The notes: generated by a model from the letters alone, not told the origin. Shown: positions 37,286 through 51,047, counted from the stretch's first letter. The stretch is DNA of 64,000 nt from Alteromonas macleodii ATCC 27126 (GCF_000172635.2 NC_018632.1:62001-126000), one strand, 5' to 3'. Translations and numbers: made by a program.

Positions 37286-38512
37286 TTATAGCGCCTTTTT
37301 AGTGGGCACCACCACGTTAGCAAAGATTAATCCCGCCACTAGTGACATAAAGATAAGAAATACTTCCTGCCCCAAATGGTCGGCCTTCACAAAGTCTTGG
37401 CCTGTCATAAACGAGTTCAAGCCAATATAGGTCTTAGACCCCGGCACCAGCACTATAAGTCCGTGCATAGCCACAATGGTCGCGGGTTGGTTAGCAATGC
37501 GGGTGAACGCATTCGCAAAAATGCCTAATGCAAACGCACCCACGAACGCGCCCAGCCCAGGGCTCATGTAGTCAGAGCTCCATGCGGTAGCACTGTAGGC
37601 AATAAATGCTGCTGCCAATGCCCATGGAATGTGTTTAATACGCGTTCTGAATATCGCAACTAGGGCAATACACAGCAAGAATACCGCTAGCCAAGTAGCC
37701 CAGTAAGGCAGCGATTCTGCAGGGGTATACACGTTTTCACCAAATGCACTAAAGCCCACTGACACACCCAAAAAAGCACCGAAATACAGCTTAAACAGCT
37801 GCATGATGGCGTCCATAGTACGAGCCGTGCCCGACACCATGTTGCGCGATGAAAGCTCGGCAAGGCCCATTGTCAGCGCTAGTCCGGGTACAAATACAAT
37901 GACCGATGAAAGCACAACCAGCGGAATGTTAATGCCAGGGTCAACGTATTGACCAATAGCACAGGCAAGAATGCCGCCAACGAACGCGGTGACAGGCTCT
38001 AGCATCAAGTTTACGCGTTTAGACTGCTGTGCCCATAAGGTCCAAAGATAAGCCACAATACCCAGAGCACCCGACCAGCCAATTTCACTCCAGCTTGCAC
38101 CCATTAGCATAGCAAACGCGCCGGTGGCCATAGCGAAGGCAACACCTGTCACCCATTTGCCATAAGGGCTGCCCATGGCATCTATTTCATTTAAGCGCTT
38201 GTCAGCTTCACTTAAGGTTAATTTGCCCGACAGCAGTTCGCTGGCCAGTTCATCGGTAAGCGACAACGCGTTCATGTCTAATTCGCCAGGAAGCAAACGC
38301 GCAGCATGGTTATATTCGTCTTCGTGACGGTCGCTCCAGATAACAAAAGTCAGTGAAGTTGGCGTTGAAATAAATGAAGCGTGTACGCCTAAATATTTAG
38401 CGACTTCACCTAGGTAAGCTTCAAGACGGAACGCAGGGGTACCGTACTTGTGCAGCATTTTGCCTAGCTTCACTATAAATCTACGAATTTGAATAAATTC
38501 AACGGTATCCAA
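37286..38512 (-). CDS. ThrE-family threonine/serine exporter
   Basis: A membrane protein of 408 residues. The N-terminal domain has RRFIVKLGKMLHKYGTPAFRLEAYL and is followed by about ten TM helices, the layout of ThrE (DUF1212 plus DUF3815) exporters that expel threonine and serine. The frame is open up to an ATG at 38635, but those extra codons run through the thi operon terminator at 38561-38594 and give an odd sequence. I therefore choose the TTG at 38512, which has AAAGGG about 8 bases upstream and yields MDTVEFIQIRRF. In this genome some ThrE proteins are split in two; this one is a single chain. Confidence 0.85.
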   Translation of the reverse strand: MDTVEFIQIRRFIVKLGKMLHKYGTPAFRLEAYLGEVAKYLGVHASFISTPTSLTFVIWSDRHEDEYNHAARLLPGELDMNALSLTDELASELLSGKLTLSEADKRLNEIDAMGSPYGKWVTGVAFAMATGAFAMLMGASWSEIGWSGALGIVAYLWTLWAQQSKRVNLMLEPVTAFVGGILACAIGQYVDPGINIPLVVLSSVIVFVPGLALTMGLAELSSRNMVSGTARTMDAIMQLFKLYFGAFLGVSVGFSAFGENVYTPAESLPYWATWLAVFLLCIALVAIFRTRIKHIPWALAAAFIAYSATAWSSDYMSPGLGAFVGAFALGIFANAFTRIANQPATIVAMHGLIVLVPGSKTYIGLNSFMTGQDFVKADHLGQEVFLIFMSLVAGLIFANVVVPTKKAL

Positions 38513-38560
38513 CGCACTGCCCTTTAGTTTTGATAAATCTAATATGAGATAAATGAGACA

Positions 38561-38594
38561 AAAAAGCCAGACGCATAGGTAAAGTGTCTGGCTA
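38561..38594 (-). terminator. Terminator of the thi operon
   Basis: On the minus strand AGCCAGAC pairs with GTCTGGCT, and six T follow. It lies about 150 bases after thiH and just before the exporter gene, so it ends the thi transcript and makes a coding extension of the exporter through it unlikely. Confidence 0.8.
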
Positions 38595-38741
38595 AAATTT
38601 GGGCGGATTGTACGGAGGGTTTTGCACGAAAGCAAAACAAATTTTCTCTTATTTTCCCTTACAAAAACTAATCGATTAATCCATTAAAAGTACGCTCTTT
38701 TAGCGCGAGTTTTCAAACGAAAAATACAGATATTCTTGCGC

Positions 38742-39875
38742 TTAAACACGTTCTGTAAACGGCATCCAGTCTTTCCATACGGGTTCCAGTCCTTTCATTG
38801 AAAGTGCGCTCACGACATCTGACACAGATCGGTTATCGTCAATATCGAATTGATTTAGTGCCTTCGATGGGGCGCTGTAACCGCCAGGCTGTGTTTGCGA
38901 GGCAGCACTCATAGAGGTTATGCCAAGCGGCATTACGCCATCCCGAAATACTGCCGACTCTCGGGTAGACAGCGAGAGTTCTGCTTGTGGGTTAAAAATG
39001 CGGTGGGCGCATATTAGCTGCAGCAGATCTCGCTCGTTAGGGAGTTTACGGTTGGTGAGGGCGTTGCCGCCAGTGCTGTTACCTTCACAGCTACGAAGGC
39101 GCGGAAAAGCAATAGATACACGGCTTTGCCAGTAGTGTTGCTGTATTAACTTGCCGTGAAGGGCGGTCATGGCGCTATCAACCCGCCAGTCGCCTAAACC
39201 CAGTAGTGCGCCAATGCCTATTTTATCAATGCCGGCTTTCCCTATGCGATCGCTTGCTTCCAAGCGCCATAGGAAGTCCTGCTTTTTACCTCGAGTGTGG
39301 TAATTAGCGTAATGCTGCGGTGAGTAGGTTTCTTGATACACTAACACCGCGTCTAAGCCCAGCTGCTTCAAGGTTTCATATTGCTCGCGCTTTAAAGGTT
39401 GTACCTCCATCATAAGGTAGCTCACCTTCTCGCGAATGGCGCTTAGTGTTTGCTCAAAATATTCCATCCCCACTTTGGTTTCATGTTCGCCAGTAACCAG
39501 TAACACCTGTGAAAAGCCTAAATCTTTGATGGCTTCAATTTCGGTCAACACTTCGCTTATAGACAGGGTTTTGCGCTTTATTCTGTTGCTCATTGTAAAG
39601 CCGCAATAGGTACATTCGTTGGCACACAAGTTTGATAAATACAAAGGTACAAACAGCTGCATGGTATTGCCAAAGCGATGGCGAGTCATTGCTTTAGCGC
39701 GATAGGCCATGGCTTCTAAGTACTTAGCGCCAGCGGGAGAGATCAGTGCCATGAAGTCGTCTAAAGAAAGTGTATCTTTACCTAGCGCTCGTTCTACGTC
39801 GCCCGCTGTTTTACTGTTTATCGACATAGCCACATGCGACAAGTCTTGCTGCATTAATGCCTGCGCTACCTTCAT
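38742..39875 (-). CDS. thiH: 2-iminoacetate synthase ThiH
   Basis: ThiH is a radical SAM enzyme that splits tyrosine to dehydroglycine (2-iminoacetate) and p-cresol for the thiazole ring. The 377-residue protein has the CxxxCxxC cluster in [10 protein letters not shown] (about residue 84), then VLLVTGEHE and the C-terminal [10 protein letters not shown] block. The length equals E. coli ThiH (377). It starts inside the thiG stop (ATGA) as the last gene of the thi operon. Tyrosine-dependent ThiH rather than ThiO implies the anaerobic-type route, though it also works in aerobes. Confidence 0.96.
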   Translation of the reverse strand: MKVAQALMQQDLSHVAMSINSKTAGDVERALGKDTLSLDDFMALISPAGAKYLEAMAYRAKAMTRHRFGNTMQLFVPLYLSNLCANECTYCGFTMSNRIKRKTLSISEVLTEIEAIKDLGFSQVLLVTGEHETKVGMEYFEQTLSAIREKVSYLMMEVQPLKREQYETLKQLGLDAVLVYQETYSPQHYANYHTRGKKQDFLWRLEASDRIGKAGIDKIGIGALLGLGDWRVDSAMTALHGKLIQQHYWQSRVSIAFPRLRSCEGNSTGGNALTNRKLPNERDLLQLICAHRIFNPQAELSLSTRESAVFRDGVMPLGITSMSAASQTQPGGYSAPSKALNQFDIDDNRSVSDVVSALSMKGLEPVWKDWMPFTERV

Positions 39876-40642
39876 ACCGCCGGCTCCAAAAAGGCGGTAA
39901 GCGGGCTAGAGGCTTGGGCAAAACTGCTGGTAGCACCAAGTCCAGCTTCAAAGGCCTTTCGCCCCGTTTCTACGGCGCTTGCAAAAGCTGCTGCCATAGC
40001 AACTGGGTCCTTAGCCGTGGCGATAGCCGTATTTACCAGTACCGCGTCTACTCCCAGTTCCATGGCCGCCATGGCTTGGCTTGGCTTACCAATGCCTGCA
40101 TCTACAATGACGGGTATCGACGCTTGCTCAACAATAATTTGCAAAAAGGGTTTGGTTTGTAAGCCCTGATTACTGCCAATAGGCGCGCCCAATGGCATAA
40201 CGGCAGCGCAGCCTACCTCTTCTAAGCGTTTACATAAAACGGGGTCTGCTCCGCAGTAAGGCAAAACGTGAAACCCTTTTTTAACCAGTGCCTCTGCGGC
40301 AAGCAGGGTTTCGATGGGGTCGGGCAACAAGTAGCGTTGGTCTGGATGAATTTCCAGCTTCACCCAAGGGCTACCTAATGCTTCGTAAGCAAGTTCGGCG
40401 GCGAATATGGCTTCTTTTGCGTTCTTCGCTCCCGACGTATTCGGCAAAAGAGTAACGCCCAATGCTTTTAATGCCGAAAGCGTTTCATCTTGTGAGCTAT
40501 GGCTGGCGACACGCTTCATTGCCAAGGTCACCATGCTGCTTTTGGCTGCCTGTACCGCGCTTTTCATGGTGTCTGGGTTACTAAATTTGCCAGTGCCAGT
40601 TAACAGGCGGGAAGGGAAGGTGTGATTTGCGAGCGTTAGCAT
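39872..40642 (-). CDS. thiG: Thiazole synthase ThiG
   Basis: ThiG condenses deoxyxylulose phosphate, dehydroglycine and the ThiS thiocarboxylate into the thiazole phosphate. The 256-residue TIM-barrel protein shows [27 protein letters not shown], the Schiff-base Lys region [28 protein letters not shown] and [11 protein letters not shown]. It begins one base after the thiS stop (TAA A ATG) and overlaps thiH by ATGA, so translation along thiS-thiG-thiH is coupled. Confidence 0.97.
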   Translation of the reverse strand: MLTLANHTFPSRLLTGTGKFSNPDTMKSAVQAAKSSMVTLAMKRVASHSSQDETLSALKALGVTLLPNTSGAKNAKEAIFAAELAYEALGSPWVKLEIHPDQRYLLPDPIETLLAAEALVKKGFHVLPYCGADPVLCKRLEEVGCAAVMPLGAPIGSNQGLQTKPFLQIIVEQASIPVIVDAGIGKPSQAMAAMELGVDAVLVNTAIATAKDPVAMAAAFASAVETGRKAFEAGLGATSSFAQASSPLTAFLEPAV

Positions 40643-40643
40643 T

Positions 40644-40853
40644 TTAGCCTCCTGCCACTAGGGTAAATATATCCACGGTATCGTTGTTACTTAGGTAGGT
40701 TGTTGGCCATTCATTCTTGCTGATAATGGCGGCATTTTTGGCAACGGCAGTGCCTTCGTCTTTCAATTGTTTAAGGGCAATTAATTCACTAAGTGATATA
40801 GGAGAAATCACGCTCATTGGTTGATTGTTCACGTTAATGTTAATTTGGGTCAT
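40644..40853 (-). CDS. thiS: Sulfur carrier protein ThiS
   Basis: A 69-residue ubiquitin-like carrier ending in VAGG; the C-terminal Gly is adenylylated by ThiF and converted to a thiocarboxylate that feeds ThiG. The start is decided by the ribosome site: GAGG lies 6 bases before the ATG at 40853, which overlaps the thiF stop as ATGA. An ATG two codons earlier (40859) is too close to it. Confidence 0.93.
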   Translation of the reverse strand: MTQININVNNQPMSVISPISLSELIALKQLKDEGTAVAKNAAIISKNEWPTTYLSNNDTVDIFTLVAGG

Positions 40854-41624
40854 TGGCATACCTCACAAGAAGAAGACGGGGGAAGCTTGAAACTTTGCAG
40901 CGTACCTTGGCCTGCATGCGCGTTTACGTAATGGCCCCATTTAATATCGGCATCGAAGCCTCTTGCCAGAAATAACAAAGCTTGGGTAGCTTGGTGGCAC
41001 GCTGCCATGCCTACTACTGGGCCTAGTACACCTTTGCTAAAGCAATCCTCGCGTACGGCAACATTATTCACTAAACACTCGTAGCAACCGCAGGTGGCTG
41101 AGTTTTGAGGCAAGTTCAGCGCCTGCCAGGTAAGCCCACTGGCTGCGGCAATAAAAAGCGGAATAGAGGCGCGAAGCGAGGCCAGGTTTATCTGTCTTCG
41201 TACCGTTACGTTGTCGGTGCAATCCAGCACGCAGGTGGCTGATGCAATCAAGGTTGGTAAGTTGTTACTATCAGCAAATAAGCTTTTAAACTGTATGTTT
41301 AAATGCGAGTTCACTTTACGCAGTTCATTGTAAAGCGACTTGGCTTTAAGCTCGCCTAGGTGCATTTCGTTGTAGCTTATCTGGCGCTGCAAATTACTAA
41401 TGTCGACGGTGTCACCATCTATAAGTGTAATGTTGCCCACGCCTGCGCCTGTTAAATAGCGGGCGGTTAAGCTGCCTAATCCACCTAAGCCAACGATAAC
41501 AGCGTGTGCACTCGCCAAATTAAGCTGTCCGTCGTGATCAATGCAATCGAGTAAAAGTTGTCTGCTGTAGCGACGTATATCCTGATGCGCTAACTGCTGA
41601 CCCACTGAGTGACTAAGTGAATGA

Positions 41625-41632
<8 letters not shown>
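40850..41632 (-). CDS. thiF: ThiS adenylyltransferase ThiF
   Basis: ThiF activates the ThiS C-terminus with ATP. The E1-like protein of about 260 residues carries the nucleotide loop GLGGLGSLTARYLTGAGVGNI, whose core is GxGGxG, NLQRQI, VLDCTDN and two cysteine pairs for zinc (CGCYEC and CEVC at the C-terminus). The frame is open to 41647. I favour the TTG at 41632 because an ideal GAGGAGG lies 6 bases upstream and the first conserved segment (HQDIRRYSRQLLLD) follows in frame. This start overlaps the thiDE stop by 8 bases. A GTG at 41605 is the other choice. Confidence 0.92.
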
Positions 41633-45139
<3,507 letters not shown>

Positions 45140-45420
45140 TTACCTTTTAAGTTTAGGTTCTAAAAATGCTTGTCAGGAGTGAAGGAGAATACAAAGTGTA
45201 AGTGTTGAAGGGGATAACCCCGTTACTTTAGCGAGATTGTTGGTAAAGGTTTTGGTGATTACAGCCCTTTACTCTGTTGATGTTGACTTGGGGATAAACT
45301 TGAACAGTTTACCTTGAGTGACGAGCAGCACCGTAATGGGTGTGTCTGTATCATCAACAGCAAAACAACTTCGCTTCACAACGCTAAACCACGGTTTAAC
45401 ATTGTGCACATTGTATTTTC

Positions 45421-45514
45421 TTGTTCCCTTCGCAGGTATTAGCCTGATCAGGTTCTACGGATCCCACTTTCGCGGTCTCAGCTTACTGGGTTACCAGTGA
45501 AGCACTCCGACAAG
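45421..45514 (-). ncRNA. TPP riboswitch (THI element)
   Basis: On the minus strand the sequence reads TCGGAGTGC, then CTGAGACCGCGAAAG, then AACCTGATCAGG, CTAATACCTGCGAAGGGAAC. These are the conserved CUGAGA and ACCUGAUCAGG/UAAUACCUGCGAAGGGA blocks of the TPP aptamer. Binding of thiamine pyrophosphate should reduce expression of the operon that starts with thiC. The aptamer ends about 290 bases before the thiC ATG; I see no clear intrinsic terminator between them, so the expression platform is not identified. Confidence 0.95.
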
Positions 45515-45524
45515 TTGTTTAAGT

Positions 45525-45557
45525 CAATTCGGGTTGTGGTTGAAACAACCCGAGTTG
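45525..45557 (-). promoter_or_regulatory. Hairpin in the thi leader or end of the hem transcript
   Basis: CAATTCGGGTTGT pairs with ACAACCCGAGTTG (one G-T wobble) over a 7-base loop. It lies between the proposed thi promoter and the TPP aptamer and also 74 bases after hemY, so it could end the hem transcript or be a leader structure. No long T tract follows on the minus strand. Confidence 0.45.
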
Positions 45558-45570
45558 AGAATTCCTTTTT

Positions 45571-45600
45571 ACTATATCTTCAATTTTACGGGTAATACAA
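45571..45600 (-). promoter_or_regulatory. Candidate promoter of the thi operon
   Basis: On the minus strand TTGTAT (45600-45595) and TATAGT (45576-45571) are separated by 18 bases. Transcription would start near 45563, just ahead of the riboswitch. Confidence 0.45.
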
Positions 45601-45630
45601 GTACTACCAGAAAGCTAAATGAATATTCAT

Positions 45631-46806
45631 CTAGCTGGCTAGCTGCTGACCTTCCTTGTAAAGCTGAAGTGCAGTGGCTGTGTCGTGCTTGCGTTCGCTA
45701 ATTGCAGACAGCAGCAATAAGTCTTCTTTGCGCGACTTCATTTTGGTGGCTTTAAGCAGGGCTTTTTCCGCCAACACATCATCGCCTGAGTTAAATGCAA
45801 CTTGGCCTAGCGTGGAGTATAGCGATACGTTTTCTTCGTCTTGCTTTATCCAGCTTTCAAGCAGTCGTAGTGATGGCGATGCATCAGGAATATTAAGCTG
45901 CGTGAACAGCGGAAACAGGGCGCTATTCGGGCCACGTTTTTGCCATTCAACTAGCAAATTCTGTGCGTCGGCATGCATACCTTGGTCAAGTAACTGTTGA
46001 ATGTAGGCCGCGCGGTAAGCATCGTCGTGACGAAGCTTACGAGGTAGGGTTTCCCAATACGATTTAAGCTCGACAGCGCCTTGTTTGCTGGCAATTTCGG
46101 CAAACTTACCTTTGGCGATGCGCTGACTCCACGCAGTGTAGTCTGCTTTGGGCAATGCTTTACGCCAGCCTGACAAATTCTCTTGAAGTACTTGCCATTT
46201 ACCTAGCTTGGCAAGAATTTGCGCTTTTAACTGCACAACCTGCTTGTTCTCGCGCTCTTGCTCGTCAAGTTCGTTAAGTTTCTCTAGTGCCGCATCGTAT
46301 TTTTCTTCAGCCATATCAATACGCGCGTGCATGACCGTTGCGGCTACTTTCGCTTTTGGAAAGTCAGTTGCCTGAACAAGGAAATAACGGGCTTTGGCTA
46401 AATCGTCGTTGGCAAAAGCAATTTGCGCTGACGCCAAATAGTTAACGCCTTCGAAATCGCCGTTGGTGGTTTTGCTTAGCGCCTTTTGAGCTGTATCAAA
46501 ATCACCTGCAGCCATTGCGTGTAAGCCGTCGTAAAACGCACGCTTACGTTTGCGCTCACCCAAAGTGCCGAACCATTTATGTGAACCTGTGATCAAGCTT
46601 AACGCCCACAATACCAATCGAGATAGTACGTACCAGGCAATGACGGCACCTATCAGTAAGATGCCAAAGCTGATTATATTCATCTCAACGGCAGTATTAC
46701 CTAAAGAGAACAGAACGTAGCCTTGGTCACCCAACAACATTGGGCCAACAATTAGTGCAGCAACAAATGCGGCTAATACCGCAAGGGCAATAGCTAACCA
46801 TTTCAT
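45631..46806 (-). CDS. hemY: HemY: haem-pathway TPR membrane protein
   Basis: A 391-residue inner-membrane protein with two N-terminal TM helices (about 2-26 and 40-65) and a cytoplasmic or periplasmic TPR-rich region (for example NPDxSL-type repeats ASAQIAFANDDLAKARYFLVQA and YSTLGQVAFNSGDDVLAEKALL). Proteobacterial HemY sits at the end of hemCDX operons; it is linked to haem supply but is unrelated to the Gram-positive HemY oxidase. ATGA overlap with hemX. Downstream lies the thi operon in the same direction. Confidence 0.88.
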   Translation of the reverse strand: MKWLAIALAVLAAFVAALIVGPMLLGDQGYVLFSLGNTAVEMNIISFGILLIGAVIAWYVLSRLVLWALSLITGSHKWFGTLGERKRKRAFYDGLHAMAAGDFDTAQKALSKTTNGDFEGVNYLASAQIAFANDDLAKARYFLVQATDFPKAKVAATVMHARIDMAEEKYDAALEKLNELDEQERENKQVVQLKAQILAKLGKWQVLQENLSGWRKALPKADYTAWSQRIAKGKFAEIASKQGAVELKSYWETLPRKLRHDDAYRAAYIQQLLDQGMHADAQNLLVEWQKRGPNSALFPLFTQLNIPDASPSLRLLESWIKQDEENVSLYSTLGQVAFNSGDDVLAEKALLKATKMKSRKEDLLLLSAISERKHDTATALQLYKEGQQLAS

Positions 46807-47975
46807 AGTGCACTTGCTCCTTGTCCGAACACCTGTTTAACGCGGCTATCCAATAGACGCTCTAGCGGTTTTTGTGACGCTAGCTCAGTTGGGATAGGTC
46901 GCGAAATATCGGTAGCAATGAGGTTTTGTAGTGCATCTACAAAACCCGTTACTTGGCTTTTTTCTGTGTCGAACTTTTCAATAATTAACGTTTGAGCGTA
47001 TTGAAGCGACTGGCTATAAAGCCCTGCATCGCCCTGAAGCGCAGCGGTTTGCGCGTGCATAAGCTGTAGGCGAAGTTGTTCTTTTGCTAAAAACTGCGCT
47101 TCCAGTGAAAGCACTGGTTCAACCGGGCCTTCAATGGTTTTTATGGTAAGAAAATCGTTCACCAGTGAACGCCACACTTTTGCAAGGTTCTCCTGCCAGT
47201 CGTCAGCTGACTCCGATAAGGTCGTGTCTTCTGCATTGGCGTCTTGTGGTTTTTCAAAGGTATCAAGTGGTAGCTTATCTATTTGCGCTATCATGCCTGT
47301 AAGCGCAAGGGCTACGGAGCTTTGTGATACAGGGTTAAGCTGTTGAAGTGTTTGAATGTCTTCAGCAAGGTTTGCGCGAACCGGAAGTACCGATGGGTCG
47401 GCCAACGACTTTAAGCGTTTATCTGCGTTAACTAGCAGCAAAATTGCTGTGCGTACGTCGTTTTCTAACCAAAGCTTTCTGCCTGCCATGCGAACTAAGT
47501 AATCAGCTTCAGCAATGAGCCAGTCTGCCGGGCGGCGACCTTCCATATTGTTTAGTTGTTCAAGGGTCGATTCAGCTTGCAGCGTCAGCTTTTCGTTTTG
47601 CGCTTTTAACTCGGCTACCGTGCTTTCTAACGTCTGGTTGGTACGAGCTACTTTGTCGATAGAGGCAACAAGACCAGCGCGCTCACGCTCAATAGTGTTT
47701 AGCTGAGAGGTCGTCGTTTGAAGTGCAGATTCAGAGTCCTTGCTTGCCGACTGTTGCTGCATGTAATACCAGTAACCTGCGCCAGCCATACCAAGCACAA
47801 TAAGGAAAAGGATGATTACAACAAACCACAGTAGACCATTTCCCGACGATTTCTTTTTAGCAGCACCCGATGGTGTTGATTCACTGTGCGTGGCAGAAGA
47901 TTCGATAACGTCTTTTTCAGCTTCCACTTTCACGAGTTCCTCTTTTTGTGGGCTACTTTCATTGTTGTTGGCCAT
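46803..47975 (-). CDS. hemX: HemX: haem-operon membrane protein
   Basis: A 390-residue protein annotated in its family as a putative uroporphyrinogen-III C-methyltransferase, an assignment without catalytic motifs here. It has an acidic/polar N-terminal tail, one TM helix (about 47-70, LLWFVVIILFLIVLGMAGAGYW), a coiled coil (about 80-140) and a helical C-terminal domain with DWLIAEADYLVRMA. It overlaps hemY by ATGA and starts one base after the hemD stop, so it is part of hemCDXY. Confidence 0.88.
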   Translation of the reverse strand: MANNNESSPQKEELVKVEAEKDVIESSATHSESTPSGAAKKKSSGNGLLWFVVIILFLIVLGMAGAGYWYYMQQQSASKDSESALQTTTSQLNTIERERAGLVASIDKVARTNQTLESTVAELKAQNEKLTLQAESTLEQLNNMEGRRPADWLIAEADYLVRMAGRKLWLENDVRTAILLLVNADKRLKSLADPSVLPVRANLAEDIQTLQQLNPVSQSSVALALTGMIAQIDKLPLDTFEKPQDANAEDTTLSESADDWQENLAKVWRSLVNDFLTIKTIEGPVEPVLSLEAQFLAKEQLRLQLMHAQTAALQGDAGLYSQSLQYAQTLIIEKFDTEKSQVTGFVDALQNLIATDISRPIPTELASQKPLERLLDSRVKQVFGQGASAL

Positions 47976-48707
47976 TCAATACTCCCAGTTATCCTTTACC
48001 CAGGCGATGAGTGCCTGATCGGTGGCTCGCTGACAAACCGCTACCTCTTTAATGCCTTGGCTAGTGAGGGTTTTGGCAATTCGATCGCTCACTGTTAACC
48101 ATTTAATAGATTTAAGTGCTTGGCCAAATTGCGCAATTAGTTGCAGTGCCATTGCTTCGCTTGTAGCGATAATGCCGCTAACTTCGCCCATTTTCCACCG
48201 TTTTGTGTAAATTGGGCTTGTAAGTTGCTCTCTTTTATAAACGCAAAAGCTATTAACTAAAATACCTTTTTCGTCTAATCCTGTGGCTATGGCGTCGCGC
48301 CCACCTTCACCCTTAATGATAACGACATGCTGACAGTTTGCCTCATTAAGTTGGTGCATTGCCAGTATACCTTCGGATGTATGGGCTTCGGGGATAGCAA
48401 CCTGCGCCGATGAAAACGCCTGAAGTCCCGCTTGTAATTTTCGTGCAGTGGCATCGCCCACAGCTATGATCAATGGTAATTCGTTAGCCGTTTCGCGTAA
48501 GCCTTCAATAACGGTGTCTACAGCATATACGCTGGTAACAACAATTGCGTTTACTGCATTTGACGCTAAAAATTCTGCAGCAGCTTTTCTTTCAGACGAA
48601 ATATCAATGATGTTAGACGTGGCAACGCCTACCGCGTCAATTCCGGCTTTTTCAAAGGCAGAAGCACTTGCTTTTAACTTTGGCAGTGGGCGTGTAAACA
48701 GCAACAT
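47976..48707 (-). CDS. hemD: Uroporphyrinogen-III synthase
   Basis: HemD closes and inverts ring D of hydroxymethylbilane to give uroporphyrinogen III. The family is poorly conserved, but the N-terminal MLLFTRPLPKLKASAS, the VVIIKGEGGRD loop, FCVYKRE and IIATSEAMALQLI and LTVSDRIAKTL are recognisable, and position after hemC supports it. The frame is open to an ATG at 48755; I prefer the ATG at 48707, which puts LLFTRP at the N-terminus as in E. coli (SILVTRP). Its ribosome site is not ideal (AAGGATGG lies 12-15 bases upstream). Confidence 0.9.
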   Translation of the reverse strand: MLLFTRPLPKLKASASAFEKAGIDAVGVATSNIIDISSERKAAAEFLASNAVNAIVVTSVYAVDTVIEGLRETANELPLIIAVGDATARKLQAGLQAFSSAQVAIPEAHTSEGILAMHQLNEANCQHVVIIKGEGGRDAIATGLDEKGILVNSFCVYKREQLTSPIYTKRWKMGEVSGIIATSEAMALQLIAQFGQALKSIKWLTVSDRIAKTLTSQGIKEVAVCQRATDQALIAWVKDNWEY

Positions 48708-48770
48708 ACTATCGAATTTCCATCCTTTTATTTTACTGCGTAAACCTGCACGCATTCGACAAACTATAAC

Positions 48771-49709
48771 TTAGTTATAAAGCGCCTTTAAGATTTCACC
48801 GGCACCTTGCTCAAGAAGGGATTCCGCTACTTCAACACCAATATCTGCGGCTTTTTCTCGCGACGCTGTAGCAGAAGCAAAGAGCAGTTCTGAACCATCT
48901 GGCTTACCAACCATACCGGTTAGTGTCAGCACATCGCCATCAAGCGTGGCAAAGCTACCAATAGGCACTTGGCAGCCGCCTTCCAATCTCTCGTTCATGG
49001 CGCGTTCCGCAGTAACGCGTGTATTAGTGTCTGTATGGTTCAGCGCCTGTAGCAACTTAATTAGCTCTTCATCGTCGTTACGGCACTCAATACCTACGGC
49101 ACCTTGTCCAACGGCGGGTAGTGAAATATCAGCAGGTAACGGCATGCGAATACGAGATTCCATTTCAAGGCGAATCAGGCCAGCAGAAGCTAAGATAATG
49201 GCGTCGTACTCACCTGCGTCTAGCTTGGCTAGACGAGTATTCACGTTTCCGCGCAGGTCCTTGATGATAAGGTCAGGGCGATACTTGCGAATTTGGCACT
49301 GTCTGCGAAGGCTGGACGTACCTACTACTGCTCCCTGGGGCAGGGCATCTAAACTGTCGTGGTTATTTGAAACAAAAGCGTCGAACGGGTTTTCTCGCTC
49401 ACAAATAGCGTGAAGGCCAAAACCTTCAGGAAATTCAACCGGTACGTCTTTCATAGAGTGCACGGCAATATCGGCACGGCCTTCAAGCATGGCAATTTCA
49501 AGCTCTTTTATGAAAAGTCCTTTACCACCAATTTTCGCCAGAGGTGTATCTAAAATTTTGTCGCCCTGCGTGCTCATAGGTACAAGCTCAACGGTCATTG
49601 ACGGATAATGCTCCAACAATTTTGCCTTCACATACTCTGCTTGCCAAAGCGCTAAAGCACTTTTTCTAGTAGCAATTCGAACGGTGCGTGTAGTGTTGAG
49701 GTGACTCAT
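48771..49709 (-). CDS. hemC: Hydroxymethylbilane synthase (porphobilinogen deaminase)
   Basis: HemC joins four porphobilinogens on a dipyrromethane cofactor. The 312-residue product (E. coli 313) has [66 protein letters not shown] and the cofactor-binding cysteine in [12 protein letters not shown]. It is the first gene of hemC-hemD-hemX-hemY, followed by hemD after a short gap. Its promoter must lie in the 196-base gap shared with the divergent diguanylate cyclase gene. Confidence 0.97.
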   Translation of the reverse strand: MSHLNTTRTVRIATRKSALALWQAEYVKAKLLEHYPSMTVELVPMSTQGDKILDTPLAKIGGKGLFIKELEIAMLEGRADIAVHSMKDVPVEFPEGFGLHAICERENPFDAFVSNNHDSLDALPQGAVVGTSSLRRQCQIRKYRPDLIIKDLRGNVNTRLAKLDAGEYDAIILASAGLIRLEMESRIRMPLPADISLPAVGQGAVGIECRNDDEELIKLLQALNHTDTNTRVTAERAMNERLEGGCQVPIGSFATLDGDVLTLTGMVGKPDGSELLFASATASREKAADIGVEVAESLLEQGAGEILKALYN

Positions 49710-49905
49710 GGCTATTCCAAACTATATAAAAAGAAACTAAAACGATGTATCACATAACGTCATACGATATACCCCGTAGTATACGCATTTTCTGTATTAA
49801 TGTTTGAAATTAGGCGCAGTTTTCTCCTTGGTTATTATTGAACATTCAGTCTATGCTGAAAGGAATAATGGTTAATTAGTTTTAAATGCGGAGATAAGTC
49901 TTTTT

Positions 49906-50967
49906 ATGGACAGTTCGTCGTTGCGTCAATTACTTAGAAGTGCACAGCAAGATGAAGCGGAGGCAAAACGAAGGCGCTTAACGCTATATTTCATATCTTA
50001 TGTTGGTGGCACCATTATGGCGTTTATGGCGTGGATCAACATGGGTACAAACAACCCATTGCTCGTTGGAACGCTGGCGGGGTCAGCCGCTTTTGTGTAC
50101 GCCAATGTGGCGTTATCCCATATGTTCCCTCGCGTCGATGTCTTCTATTATCTAGCAGGCTTAGTGGTAGCATTTACCATAAACGGCTTGGTTTATACCG
50201 GCGGGCTTAATAACACTGGGCTTTATTTTATTTTTCCCTTGCTTTTTATTCAGATAGTTGTTGTGCGTTTCAAGCCCGCCATGGTTTACGTAGCAGTAAC
50301 CATGGGTATCGCTATTTTTATGCTCTACAATCAAGAAAAAATAGTGGCTGAGTACCCAGCAGAGCATGTTTCCCGCTTCCTAATCGCTACGTTCTGTTTC
50401 ATTTGCGTCGCTTTTATAGGTGAAAATTTCTGGCATCAAAGCAGAAAAGAAATGCTGCGTGAAAATCTAGAGCGCATGCGGCAGGCTAATACCGATCCGC
50501 TTACAAAACTTCCTAACCGGCGGTTTCTTGAAGCTGTTTTTTTTGAACGCGCAATGCAAGATCCCGGAGCTCATTTCCCTTTAAGTGCGGTGGTGGTAGA
50601 TATTGACCATTTCAAAACAATCAACGATACCTATGGCCACGATATTGGTGACGAAGTGCTTATACATATCACTCGCCTAATGAAAGAAGCAGTAAGAACT
50701 ACTGACGTGGTGGCAAGAACCGGTGGTGAAGAGTTTTTGGTCTTATTCCCTCATGCGACGTTGAGCCAAGCGGTAAAATTAGCAGAAAAAATGAGGAAGG
50801 TGATTGAAGCTAATCCGTTTGTAGAGGGTGATGTTAATCACTCGATAACCGCAAGCTTTGGTGTAGCCACAGCGCTTACTGATACAAACTTGCACGCTTG
50901 TTTGAAGCAGGCCGATGACAACCTTTACAAAGCTAAAAATGCGGGGCGCAACAGAGTCGTCGAATAG
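49906..50967 (+). CDS. Membrane diguanylate cyclase, six TM helices plus GGEEF
   Basis: A 353-residue protein. Six TM helices (about residues 27-180) without a recognisable named sensor domain are followed by a GGDEF domain (about 190-353). The catalytic motif is GGEEF, active in many cyclases, with an RTTD inhibitory site five residues before it and LTKLPNRR at the domain start. It should make c-di-GMP. Alone in its transcription unit, divergent from hemC, with a hairpin at 51048 behind it. Confidence 0.9.
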   Translation: MDSSSLRQLLRSAQQDEAEAKRRRLTLYFISYVGGTIMAFMAWINMGTNNPLLVGTLAGSAAFVYANVALSHMFPRVDVFYYLAGLVVAFTINGLVYTGGLNNTGLYFIFPLLFIQIVVVRFKPAMVYVAVTMGIAIFMLYNQEKIVAEYPAEHVSRFLIATFCFICVAFIGENFWHQSRKEMLRENLERMRQANTDPLTKLPNRRFLEAVFFERAMQDPGAHFPLSAVVVDIDHFKTINDTYGHDIGDEVLIHITRLMKEAVRTTDVVARTGGEEFLVLFPHATLSQAVKLAEKMRKVIEANPFVEGDVNHSITASFGVATALTDTNLHACLKQADDNLYKAKNAGRNRVVE

Positions 50968-51047
50968 TTTTGGAATAAACGTGAAATAAAGAAGAGACGG
51001 AAGGCGCGACTTTTTAATCGACAGACGTGTACCCACTCACGCTAAGA

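Noticed and set aside
45209..45222. GGGGTTATCCCC hairpin as the thiC leader terminator
   Set aside because: The stem is only 4 bp and no T tract follows on the minus strand.
45318..45500. 60-codon plus-strand frame across the TPP riboswitch
   Set aside because: It overlaps the aptamer on the opposite strand and has no family match; it is the complement of an RNA element.
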